Below are positions 44,708 to 52,805 of a DNA stretch of 64,000 bases, piece after piece (the first letter of the stretch is position 1; each line of letters opens with the position of its first letter). The stretch covers positions 1 to 64,000 of the forward strand of contig JAFURM010000055.1 in assembly GCA_017471925.1 (NCBI GenBank). Direction: 5' to 3'. Both the position numbers and the translations under genes were made by a program. The notes below the pieces were generated by a model, which saw nothing but the letters and a program-made list of their open reading frames with translations, did no database searches and had not been told where the DNA came from. The stretch is from Bacteroides sp. (GTDB lineage Bacteria > Bacteroidota > Bacteroidia > Bacteroidales > Bacteroidaceae).

Positions 44708-46907
44708 CCTCCTTGAAGGCCGTGTTCCAGAACTCCACGTCATACGTCAGGCGTCCCGGCGCAAAGAGTTGCCGGGGGCTGTGGTTCGCTCCGGGCACGA
44801 TGTCATAGGTGTGGGCAATGCCCAACTGCTCCAGCAGTTCATGAAAGCGGGTGGTGATGGGCGTGCCGTTGTCGTTATAGAGTTTGTCGGCCGTACCGAC
44901 GAAGAGCCTCACCTTCATGCCGCTCTTCCTGATTAGGGAGGCGTTGCGGGTGGCGAACACAGCGGGGTGCAGTGCATCAAAGTAGGCTTTGGAAGCCGGA
45001 TTGTTCACATCGCCGAAGGTGCACTCCAAGGCACGGGTCATGTGTTCCTCCTCCCAGTTCACCACCGCACCGGCTACGCTCGACACGGCTCCGAACAGTT
45101 CGGGATACTTGAAGGCCAGTCTCAGCGAACCACATCCGCCCATGGAGAATCCCTCCAGCGCGCGTCCCTTGGCCGAGGCCACCGTAAGGTAGTGTCGGTC
45201 CACATAAGGAATCAGGTCTTTAATCAGAACATCTTCAATAGGACCGGTCTGAACTTTCGGATCGGTCCTATTGCCGTTTACGTACCAGCCTATCGGCATG
45301 GCCTGCGGAGCCACTACCATCACGGGGTCCATCCGGCCGGCCTGAATGGCTGCATGAATCTTGCGAATCATCCAGGTGGCCTCACGCTGGTTTCCCGTTC
45401 CGCCATGCAGGTAGTAGATAACGGGGTAACGTCTGTCCGTAGAGCCATAGCTATCGGGCAGATAGACCATGAAACTGCTCTGCGTACCCTCACCGCGCTG
45501 CAGCGTGGGATAGGTCACATAATGGGTGTTCTCGGGAGTCTCCTTCACGGGGTCCGTCCAGTCGGTCTTTGCCGTAGGGCGGGCCAAGGCTGCCTCATGG
45601 GCCGGCCGCCGCTGTTCGAAGAGCCAGTCGCGCACTCCCTCTATGTCATAGGCCATGAACCAGGTGGCCCGATGGTTTCCTCCCCTCAGGCGGGTGAAGA
45701 GCAGGTGGGTATCCTGTTGGCGCATGGCTGCCACACTGTCGGTCAGGGCTTCAGGAGCGGCATCCATCGGCCAAGTGGCTTCGGCCACCCGTTCACCGCC
45801 CTTGCGCCACAGGTCTACGGCCTCACTCTGCAGTTGCATGGAGTGGGCATCGCCTTCGCAGGAGATTATCCAGATGTTCTGCCGGGCTAAGGGAGGCATC
45901 AGTTCGGGATTCCACTTGCCGGCCACCAGCAGGGCACCGGCAAAGAGGTCGGGTTCCTTCAGCATCAGGACGATGGAGGACATGCAGCCCATGGACTGTC
46001 CTGTGGTATAGATGCGGTTGCTGTCGATGGAGTAACGGGCCTGCAGTTCTTTCAGCAGCTCGATGGTGGCATCCAGATGGTGGCTGTAGTTCCAGTTGTC
46101 GTCCACGGTCACGAAGGGGTATTGCGGTGCCACGACGATGCACTTCTGGCGGGCCTGACTCTCAGGCGAGGCCCACACCACGGCTCCCCTGCCCTGCACC
46201 AGCGTATGCTCCACCGGTCCGCCGACCGCACCGGCATCATGGATGAACAGCACCAGCGGATATTTCACCGCCGGGTCATAGTCCTGGGGCAGATAGAGAT
46301 TATAGGGCAGCACTTGTCCGGTGTAGGGGCTCTTGAATTCCAGTTGCCGGAACTCATCCACCACTTCGCAATGCTCTTCCGTGCTCTCCATCGGGGTGTC
46401 AAGGGCAGGATAGACCTTTCCCTTGACGGTCTTGATGGCGGCCACCTGCCTCACCACGGCATTGCCGGGATAGACATCATCGCCACCGGTGCTCCAGCCC
46501 GCTTTCAGTCCGGGGCCGCCCTGCATGCGGTCGCGCTCCTTGCGCTTGGCCTCATCCTCGGGCGTCGCCTTCCGGGGCTGTGCGTTCATGTCGGTTTCGG
46601 CCTTCAGTTCAATGATGACATAGGGGCCGTTCTTCCCTGCCGTGGCAACCTCGGGCTGCGTGTTGGCATAGACCTTCTGTATCTCAGCACCCTCCACCTG
46701 ATAGGTGGCGGCAGAGAGACTGCGGTTGCGGATGGTCTCTTCATAGGCTATCACTACGGTAGCCACCTTACGGCCATCGCCACACACTTTACTCCGGGCT
46801 GTGACGGAATTTACATATTCAGGATTAACGCTAACGGAGGTGTTTTGAGCCTGTACAAACATACTCGGGAGTCCTGCCAGAACCATTCCTAACAATAAAT
46901 TCTTCAT
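44685..46907 (-). CDS. Secreted protein with two alpha/beta-hydrolase (esterase) domains
   Basis: 740-aa exported protein (signal MKNLLLGMVLAGLPSMFVQA). After an N-terminal beta-rich region (20-190), the first hydrolase domain (about 190-440) resembles PHB-depolymerase-like esterases with nucleophile S305 in TTGQSMGC. The second (about 460-735) resembles the feruloyl/esterase-D type with S588 in LEGFSMGGCG and HGGTGNQREATW. Each domain has its own serine elbow. Next to a pectinase and an arabinofuranosidase it may remove acetyl, methyl or feruloyl groups (inference). A peptidase reading of the first domain is less likely. It is convergent with GH28. Confidence 0.88.
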   Translation of the reverse strand: MKNLLLGMVLAGLPSMFVQAQNTSVSVNPEYVNSVTARSKVCGDGRKVATVVIAYEETIRNRSLSAATYQVEGAEIQKVYANTQPEVATAGKNGPYVIIELKAETDMNAQPRKATPEDEAKRKERDRMQGGPGLKAGWSTGGDDVYPGNAVVRQVAAIKTVKGKVYPALDTPMESTEEHCEVVDEFRQLEFKSPYTGQVLPYNLYLPQDYDPAVKYPLVLFIHDAGAVGGPVEHTLVQGRGAVVWASPESQARQKCIVVAPQYPFVTVDDNWNYSHHLDATIELLKELQARYSIDSNRIYTTGQSMGCMSSIVLMLKEPDLFAGALLVAGKWNPELMPPLARQNIWIISCEGDAHSMQLQSEAVDLWRKGGERVAEATWPMDAAPEALTDSVAAMRQQDTHLLFTRLRGGNHRATWFMAYDIEGVRDWLFEQRRPAHEAALARPTAKTDWTDPVKETPENTHYVTYPTLQRGEGTQSSFMVYLPDSYGSTDRRYPVIYYLHGGTGNQREATWMIRKIHAAIQAGRMDPVMVVAPQAMPIGWYVNGNRTDPKVQTGPIEDVLIKDLIPYVDRHYLTVASAKGRALEGFSMGGCGSLRLAFKYPELFGAVSSVAGAVVNWEEEHMTRALECTFGDVNNPASKAYFDALHPAVFATRNASLIRKSGMKVRLFVGTADKLYNDNGTPITTRFHELLEQLGIAHTYDIVPGANHSPRQLFAPGRLTYDVEFWNTAFKEATSPARR

Positions 46908-47047
46908 CGCTTTCTGTATTTGTCTGTATGTCGGTTAGACGAAGGCGATGCCAAAAGGTTTAACATTCGTTTGAAACTTTCTTGCCTTTCGGAAGGAGCA
47001 GAAGCGTATTATTGGAGGGGTAAAAGTGCTGTGTATAAGGTGTTTGG

Positions 47048-47135
47048 TCCATACATGTGTGGTCCGTGGACGAAACATGTGTGGTCCGTCGTCCATACAC
47101 GTGCGGTCCGTCGTCCATACATGTATGGCCCAACG
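47048..47135. repeat. 22-bp tandem repeat, four copies, palindromic core
   Basis: Four contiguous 22-bp units at 47048, 47070, 47092 and 47114. The core in the last unit, CCATACATGTATGG, is a perfect 14-bp palindrome. The others vary it (CCATACATGTGTGG, CGAAACATGTGTGG, CCATACACGTGCGG). Units are separated by GTCCGTCG-like linkers. The layout resembles clustered protein-binding sites, but no binder is known. Confidence 0.88.
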
Positions 47136-47180
47136 CCCCTATATGCATAGTGCAACAGACGGGCACAGCATGACAAAAAC

Positions 47181-47250
47181 AGGCACGGATAACACGGATG
47201 CAACGGTGTCAGATAAGCTGAAAGCCGTATTATCCGTGTCATCCGTGCCT
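47181..47250. repeat. CACGGAT-type inverted repeat (19-bp stem)
   Basis: Left arm 47181-47199 and right arm 47232-47250 are reverse complements at 18 of 19 positions, with a 32-nt loop. The outer part is AGGCACGGAT/ATCCGTGCCT. It lies just after the stop of the minus-strand NagB/PIG-L fusion gene and could protect or end that transcript. No T tract. Confidence 0.85.
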
Positions 47251-47291
47251 AAAGATAAAGTGGATGACTATGTTGTCTATATTGTGCTGCC

Positions 47292-49295
47292 TTACAGCGG
47301 TTTGTATTCCACAAAAGCCTCCATTGCCTCGTAGCTGGCCAGGCCCAACTGGTTGTAGAGGGAGGCGGTGCCCCGGTTGCGGTCTTCACTGCGTTGCCAG
47401 AAGAGGCGCTCGTCGTTGCCCAGGAAGGGGGCACTCTCCATCTGCGACTGATGCTTCAGGATGGAGTTGCGCTTGGCGCGAAGTTCCTCGGGACTGAAAG
47501 GCACCACCATCTCGATGTTCTCTATCTCCCACTCGGCCCATGCACCACGATACATCCATATGCGGCACTCCTTCAGCCACTCGGCACCGGCCTGCTTCTC
47601 CACATCAATGGCGGCCAGCACGGCATCTGTGCAGACGCGGTGCGTGCCGTGAGGGTCGGCCAGGTCACCGGCCACATAAATCTGATGGGGCTTCACCTCG
47701 CGCAACAGTTCCAACACAATCTCCACATCAGGCTCGCTGATGGGGTTCTTCTCAATCTTTCCGGTCTCGTAGAAGGGCAAATCCAGGAAGTGACAGTGGT
47801 CCAAGGGAATCTGATTGTAGGTGCAGGCCGTGCGTGCCTCACCGCGACGGATAAGTCCCTTGATGGTGAGGATGTCGCGGCTGTCCATGTCGCCCTCCTT
47901 CTTCTGCTGCAGGAAGTGCTTGATTTCGGCATACTTCTCCTTGATGCAGGCATTGCCGCCGTCATCGAAGAGTTGGTTGAAGCCGTTGATGAAGTGCATG
48001 AAGCGCACCACCTCCTCATCGCCCACGGCAATGTTGCCCGAGGTCTCATAGGCCACATGCACGTCGTGCCCCTGCTGCACCAGGCGTCTCAGGGTGCCGC
48101 CCATGGAGATGACATCATCGTCGGGATGGGGCGAGAAGACCACCACCCGCTTGGGGAAGGGCAAGGCCCGCTCGGGACGGTAGGTGTCGTCGGCATTGGG
48201 CTTGCCGCCCGGCCATCCGGTTATGGTGTGTTGCAAGTCGTTGAATATCTTGATGTTCACGTTGTAGGCCGAGCCATAGAGAGCCACCAACTCGCTCAGT
48301 CCGTTCTCGTTATAGTCCTTGTTGGTCAGCTTCAGGATGGGCTTCTGCAGGCGTTGGCACAGCCAGACGATGGCGCTGCGTATCAGCTTGTCGTTCCACT
48401 CGCAGTTGGTCACCAACCAGGGACGCTGGATGCGCGTCAGGTGGGAGGCGGCGGCCAGGTCCACGCAGACGGTGGCATTGGCGTGCAGCTGCAGGCAGGA
48501 GGCCGGCACGGCATCGTTCATCTTCTCCTCCACCGCCTGGCAGATGATGTCGGCGCGGTCGTCGCCCCAGGCCAGCAGATAGATGCGGCGGGCAGCGAGC
48601 AGGGTGGAGAGCCCCATGGTGATGGCACAAGAGGGCAGGTTGTCCACGCCCAGGTTGTGGGCCTCCTCCGCACGGGTGTTGGCATCAATCAGGATGAGGC
48701 GCGTGGGCGAGTTGAACTGTGAGCCGGCACCGTTCATGGCAATGTTTCCGGCGAAGCCGATGCCCGTGAGCAGGATGTCTAATCCGCCATAGGTCTGTAT
48801 GCGCTGTTCATAGAGCGAGCAATATTCAAAGACGGACTCCTGGGGAATGGTGCCGTCTATGGTGAAGACGTTCTGCTTGTCGATGTCCACGTGGTCCAGC
48901 AGCATGGAGCTGAGTTGCTTGAAGCAGCTGTTGGCCATGTCGGGGCGCAGGGGATAGAACTCATGCAGGTTGAAGATGACCACGTTGCGGAAGCTCAGCC
49001 CCTCCTCCTTGTGACGGCGCACCAGTTCGGCATAGAGCGCACGCAGCGAGGTGCCCACACCGGCGGCAATCACGCAGAACTTGCCGTCGCGCTGGCGTTC
49101 CTGAATCTTCGCGGCCACCTTGTCGGCCACCTGCTTCACGCCCTCTTCCATACTTTCATAAATGTCCGTCGTCACCTTTTCAAGACGGGTCAGCACGCTA
49201 CGCTCAATGGCGTTTGCGGGCTTGTAGCACTTGGTGGATACCCGGTTCAGTGCTATCTGTGAGGAAAGATTAGTTCTCATTATAATACTATTCAT
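47292..49295 (-). CDS. NagB-like (catalytically altered) / PIG-L deacetylase fusion
   Basis: 667-aa two-domain protein. Residues about 25-330 follow the glucosamine-6-phosphate deaminase fold, but the four E. coli NagB catalytic positions are changed: D72 is H111, D141 is A182, H143 is N184 and E148 is G189. Residues about 380-600 form a PIG-L/LmbE deacetylase domain with its zinc motifs intact (HPDDD at 390-394, HGTHR at 549-553). Automated annotation would probably call it NagB; I expect instead an N-acetyl-sugar deacetylase with a sensing or docking NagB-like domain. No signal peptide, so cytoplasmic. It lies 45 bp after the true nagB. An alternative start is the second Met (49280). Confidence 0.88.
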   Translation of the reverse strand: MNSIIMRTNLSSQIALNRVSTKCYKPANAIERSVLTRLEKVTTDIYESMEEGVKQVADKVAAKIQERQRDGKFCVIAAGVGTSLRALYAELVRRHKEEGLSFRNVVIFNLHEFYPLRPDMANSCFKQLSSMLLDHVDIDKQNVFTIDGTIPQESVFEYCSLYEQRIQTYGGLDILLTGIGFAGNIAMNGAGSQFNSPTRLILIDANTRAEEAHNLGVDNLPSCAITMGLSTLLAARRIYLLAWGDDRADIICQAVEEKMNDAVPASCLQLHANATVCVDLAAASHLTRIQRPWLVTNCEWNDKLIRSAIVWLCQRLQKPILKLTNKDYNENGLSELVALYGSAYNVNIKIFNDLQHTITGWPGGKPNADDTYRPERALPFPKRVVVFSPHPDDDVISMGGTLRRLVQQGHDVHVAYETSGNIAVGDEEVVRFMHFINGFNQLFDDGGNACIKEKYAEIKHFLQQKKEGDMDSRDILTIKGLIRRGEARTACTYNQIPLDHCHFLDLPFYETGKIEKNPISEPDVEIVLELLREVKPHQIYVAGDLADPHGTHRVCTDAVLAAIDVEKQAGAEWLKECRIWMYRGAWAEWEIENIEMVVPFSPEELRAKRNSILKHQSQMESAPFLGNDERLFWQRSEDRNRGTASLYNQLGLASYEAMEAFVEYKPL

Positions 49296-49340
49296 TTAGG
49301 TCATGTTAGATTTTCGGTTGATGCCTCAACGCCTCAACTG

Positions 49341-50132
49341 CTATAGATTATCCTTCTCTATATCCTTGAAGTAGCGGTAAGTTCCCACTTTCAGCTCTTC
49401 CGTGGCGGCCTCGTCGCAGACGATGATGCCGTGCTGATGCATCTGCAGGGCCGTGATGGTCCACATCTGGGAAACGGCTCCCTCCACGGCCTGCTGGAGG
49501 GCACGAGCCTTGTTGTGTCCGTTGCACAGGATGAGCACCTCCTTGGCCGAGAGCACCGTGCCCACTCCCACGGTCAATGCCGTCTTGGGTACCTTGTTCA
49601 GGTCGTTGTCAAAGAAGCGTGAGTTGGCGATGATGGTGTCGGTGGTGAGTGTCTTCACGCGGGTGCGGCTGCTCAGGGAAGAGCCCGGCTCGTTGAAGGC
49701 GATGTGTCCGTCAGGACCGATGCCGCCCATGAAGAGGTCTATGCCGCCAGCCGCCTCGATGGCCTTCTCATAGTTGGCGCACTCTTCCTCCAGGTTCTCG
49801 GCGTTGCCGTTCAGGATGTGTACGTTCTCTTTCAGGATGTCCATGTGGGTGACGAAGTTGTTCCACAGGCAGGAGTGATCGCTCTCGGGCTGCTCCTCGG
49901 GCAGTCCCACGTATTCGTCCATGTTGAAGGTCACCACATGGCGGAAGGAGACCTTTCCCTGTCTGTTCAGTTCAATCAGTGCTTTGTACATGCCCAAGGG
50001 GGAGGAGCCGGTGGGACATCCCAGTACAAAAGGTTTCTCGGCCGTAGGCTGTGCGGCATTGATTTTATTGGCTACATAGTTGGCCGCCCATTGGGACAGG
50101 GCCTGATAATCGGGTTCGATAATGACTCTCAT
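49341..50132 (-). CDS. nagB: Glucosamine-6-phosphate deaminase
   Basis: 263-aa NagB, which converts glucosamine 6-phosphate to fructose 6-phosphate and ammonia. Catalytic residues are all present: D72 in [10 protein letters not shown], and the Asp, His and Glu of [14 protein letters not shown]. The phosphate loop is [15 protein letters not shown]. Length and sequence are close to E. coli NagB (266 aa). It lies 13 bp after the PL8 gene and before the NagB-like/PIG-L fusion, so amino-sugar release and catabolism look co-transcribed. Confidence 0.96.
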   Translation of the reverse strand: MRVIIEPDYQALSQWAANYVANKINAAQPTAEKPFVLGCPTGSSPLGMYKALIELNRQGKVSFRHVVTFNMDEYVGLPEEQPESDHSCLWNNFVTHMDILKENVHILNGNAENLEEECANYEKAIEAAGGIDLFMGGIGPDGHIAFNEPGSSLSSRTRVKTLTTDTIIANSRFFDNDLNKVPKTALTVGVGTVLSAKEVLILCNGHNKARALQQAVEGAVSQMWTITALQMHQHGIIVCDEAATEELKVGTYRYFKDIEKDNL

Positions 50133-50145
50133 ACGATGTGTTATT

Positions 50146-52563
50146 TTAAGGTTTTACTTCTGTTATCTTCACTTCCTGTCCCACGCTGAACTTGGCCTTC
50201 TGTGTGGGGTCGGCCACCAGCACCTCGGGTTCCTTGCCGGGCGTGCGTTTCAGCATCACCACGCAGGGCTTCTCGGCCTCCAGCAGGTAGTCGCCGCAGT
50301 TCAGTTCGCCGGCTTCGAAGAAGATGGCCTGCGTGATGCCCAGCTTCGTGTGGGTCACCGCCTGCAGGCGTGAGGTGTGTTGTTCAATGCGGATGTCGTC
50401 TGTCCTATAGGCAGCCAGCGAAGCGGGCGAAGCCACGCCGGGCAGAATCCAGTAGGCATAGTTGGCTTCGGCGGGGCGGGTGCCGTGGGCAATCCAGAGG
50501 TTGAAGACGGGAAGGGTCTCCGTGTCGCCGCTCTGGTTGAAGTTAATCTTCGACCACTTGCCGCTCTGCATGCCGTTCTTCAGGTTGATGGCTGTTTCGT
50601 TGGGGAAGTAGTAGCCCACCTTGTTGTGCCACAGCCAGCCCTTGTAGGTGGTCTGCACGTGGTTGTTGGCTCCTATCTTGGTGAGCTGTCCGTTCACGGT
50701 GGCATAGACGTCGCCCACCAGGTGGCACTGGTTGACGGAGGTGTTCACCTCGCGCTCCGTGCCGCTTCCGATGCCCGAACCGAGACAGATGATTTCGTTG
50801 TCGAACATGAACCAGCCCTTGTTGGCGCGGGTGTCATAGTCATTCATGGCATAGGCCATCACACCATAGAGTCCGTCGGAGACTCCGCCCACGAAGTCGG
50901 CCACGCCGGCCACGCCCCAGTCGTTATGGTTCTCCACTTCGCCGGCAGGTGCCGTGGTGCCGGGAATCTTGTCCCACTCCCACACGGCAAAGATGTTCAG
51001 GTATTCATCGCCAGTGACGCGGATGTTGGTGGCTCCCTCGCTCACGTAGGTGCCCCAGAGGTTCTCGCCGTTACCGCTCTCGGAGCGGCAGGTGCGGTTG
51101 GAGACGGCTCTCACGGAGAAGTCATAACGCTTGCGGTTGTGGAGCATGTAGTCGGAGAGCCAGTAGAGCTTGTTGCGGTTGGTACGTCCATAGGTGGCAT
51201 CCTTGGTGGCGAAGCGGCGGGCTGCCGCGTCATACTCGGCCGCATGGGCGGGGTCCAGCTGCTTCATCTTGCGGAAGAGCTGGGCATAGTCGCCGAGGTC
51301 CAGCGTCTTCTTGCGGCTCACGCTTCGGCCGCAGACGCCGAAGTCCATGTAGCGCGAGCGGAAGATGTTCAGGTAGGTGCTCCTGACGAACTCCGAGAAG
51401 AGGCGGGTCTGCTCCTCGCTCAGGGCATACTTGGTGCCCACGAAGAGGGGGGCAATCTGGGAGATGTTGTTCACGAAAACCGTGCCATAACCGCCGATAT
51501 AGAGTTGGTTGTTGTGCTGTTGGTAGGAGAGGTCTTCCCGGATGCCCTCGAAGTCGGTGATGCAGACGGGCTGGAAGAACTCGCTGACGTTGGTGCTCAC
51601 GATGCTGTCGTTCTTCAGCACGCATCCGCGAATCATGTGGTGCATGGCGATGTCCTGCTTGTTGGCTCCCGTCCACTTGCGGGGGTCACTCTTGGCCATC
51701 ATGTCCATCAGTCCCTGGATGATGCCGGGCGACACCTTCACGAGGGCCGCTTCGTGCAGGGCCAGGATGTCGGCCATGATTTTGGGGGCTGAGATGTCGT
51801 TGTACCACCAGTTGTAGGAGGTGGGTTTGTATTCGTCCCACACGTGCAGAGCCTGGCTGATGGCGCGATAGAGCATCTGGTTGCCATAGAGCGACGATTC
51901 GGGACAGGTGTAGGCCGTGAGCATGCGGCGCACGCGGTTCAGGTGGTCCTGCGGCTCCCAGTTGGTGCGGAAGAAGCATTCATAGTCTATCTGCGGCCAC
52001 TTGCCCTCGGGCGTCATGAGCTTCATGAGGCTGGTGGCATTCTTGTCCAGCGTCTCCACCGGCGTGGCCTCATAGAGTTGCTGGCGCACGCGCTGCAACA
52101 CCAGTTCATAGTCATCCTTCGGCTCCACCGGCTTGTAGGCCGCCTTCTCGCCCTTGGCGGGGTCGAAGTGGTTCACGTAGGGATGCTTGGCCAGCTTCAC
52201 CTTTCCCGTGATGGTCAGCGTGGCCGGCTCCTTCAGGTTGGTGAACACCTCGGTGGGAATGCTGAGGCTCTCCATCTTTCTGCCGTCGGGATGGTAGGTG
52301 ATGCGTATGGTGCCCTTGGCTCCCGGCTTGTAGGGCTTGTCGCTCCATTTGGCCGAGGTGCATCCGCATCCGGTAATCACCTGCTTGATGACGAGCGGTT
52401 CACTTCCCGTATTGGTGAATTGGAAGTCATGGTGTACGTCGCCTTCCAGTTCATCAATAAGGCCGAAGTCGTGCTCCGTTTCCACGAAGGTGATTTCCTG
52501 TGCATAGCCGTTCGCGCAGAGGAACAGGGCTGCCAAAGTGGCGGTGATAAGGTATAATCTCAT
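50146..52563 (-). CDS. DUF1573-PL8 polysaccharide lyase
   Basis: 805-aa exported protein (signal [21 protein letters not shown]). Residues about 24-120 are a DUF1573 module ([30 protein letters not shown]). The rest is a PL8 lyase, the family of hyaluronan, chondroitin and xanthan lyases. Catalytic positions align: N301 in TGANKQD, H350 in [15 protein letters not shown]359 nine residues later, and the Arg pair in CGRSVSRKK. The aromatic NWW patch is at 251-253. Expected to cleave uronic-acid-containing glycans by beta-elimination. It heads an operon with nagB and the NagB-like/PIG-L fusion, which favours an amino-sugar-containing substrate. Confidence 0.9.
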   Translation of the reverse strand: MRLYLITATLAALFLCANGYAQEITFVETEHDFGLIDELEGDVHHDFQFTNTGSEPLVIKQVITGCGCTSAKWSDKPYKPGAKGTIRITYHPDGRKMESLSIPTEVFTNLKEPATLTITGKVKLAKHPYVNHFDPAKGEKAAYKPVEPKDDYELVLQRVRQQLYEATPVETLDKNATSLMKLMTPEGKWPQIDYECFFRTNWEPQDHLNRVRRMLTAYTCPESSLYGNQMLYRAISQALHVWDEYKPTSYNWWYNDISAPKIMADILALHEAALVKVSPGIIQGLMDMMAKSDPRKWTGANKQDIAMHHMIRGCVLKNDSIVSTNVSEFFQPVCITDFEGIREDLSYQQHNNQLYIGGYGTVFVNNISQIAPLFVGTKYALSEEQTRLFSEFVRSTYLNIFRSRYMDFGVCGRSVSRKKTLDLGDYAQLFRKMKQLDPAHAAEYDAAARRFATKDATYGRTNRNKLYWLSDYMLHNRKRYDFSVRAVSNRTCRSESGNGENLWGTYVSEGATNIRVTGDEYLNIFAVWEWDKIPGTTAPAGEVENHNDWGVAGVADFVGGVSDGLYGVMAYAMNDYDTRANKGWFMFDNEIICLGSGIGSGTEREVNTSVNQCHLVGDVYATVNGQLTKIGANNHVQTTYKGWLWHNKVGYYFPNETAINLKNGMQSGKWSKINFNQSGDTETLPVFNLWIAHGTRPAEANYAYWILPGVASPASLAAYRTDDIRIEQHTSRLQAVTHTKLGITQAIFFEAGELNCGDYLLEAEKPCVVMLKRTPGKEPEVLVADPTQKAKFSVGQEVKITEVKP

Positions 52564-52612
52564 GTGATGTTGTTCTATGTGCTATAAAAGTCCAACCGTT
52601 GCGGGAGATGGA

Positions 52613-52703
52613 TTTCAGGCACGGATTACACGGATATGAACGCAGATTTCCAGTCGTTCCGTCTGTTTATGCCGCGTTTTCTCCATGCCATCCGTGCCTG
52701 AAA
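52613..52703. repeat. CACGGAT-type inverted repeat in the PL8 leader
   Basis: TTTCAGGCACGGAT (52613-52626) pairs perfectly with ATCCGTGCCTGAAA (52690-52703), with a partial extension inward (CACGGA against CCATG). The left arm and its flank (GATGGATTTCAGG, then CACGGATA, then GAACGCAGATTT) closely match the element at 30.4 kb. It lies between the predicted promoter and the ATG of the PL8 gene. Confidence 0.85.
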
Positions 52704-52751
52704 AGGGTCAATCGAATCTTGACAAGCCCACCTCCCGTGAGGTTGGTTTCA

Positions 52752-52783
52752 CAAAATTAGATGTTTTATTTTACTTCTACAAG
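52752..52783 (-). promoter_or_regulatory. Candidate promoter of the PL8-nagB operon
   Basis: On the minus strand, CTTG (52783-52780), a 20-bp spacer, then TAATTTTG (52759-52752), one mismatch from consensus. Transcription from near 52745 would yield a leader of about 180 nt that contains the CACGGAT hairpin. Confidence 0.6.
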
Positions 52784-52805
52784 TATCGTTCAGAAGAATC
52801 TGCTT

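Larger units (their letters stand above)
46908..47291. other. Repeat-bearing intergenic region
   Basis: No gene is seen in this 384-bp gap between the esterase start and the NagB/PIG-L fusion stop. It contains the 22-bp tandem array and the CACGGAT hairpin listed below. The open frames across the array only reflect its repetition. Confidence 0.7.

Noticed and set aside
38896-46907. Prophage or insertion sequence as the source of the accessory glycan genes
   Set aside because: No transposase, integrase or target-site duplication was found anywhere in the window.
46960-47334. Small open frames across the 22-bp tandem array
   Set aside because: They encode only the repeated pattern in several frames on both strands, which reflects the tandem DNA repeat and not a protein.
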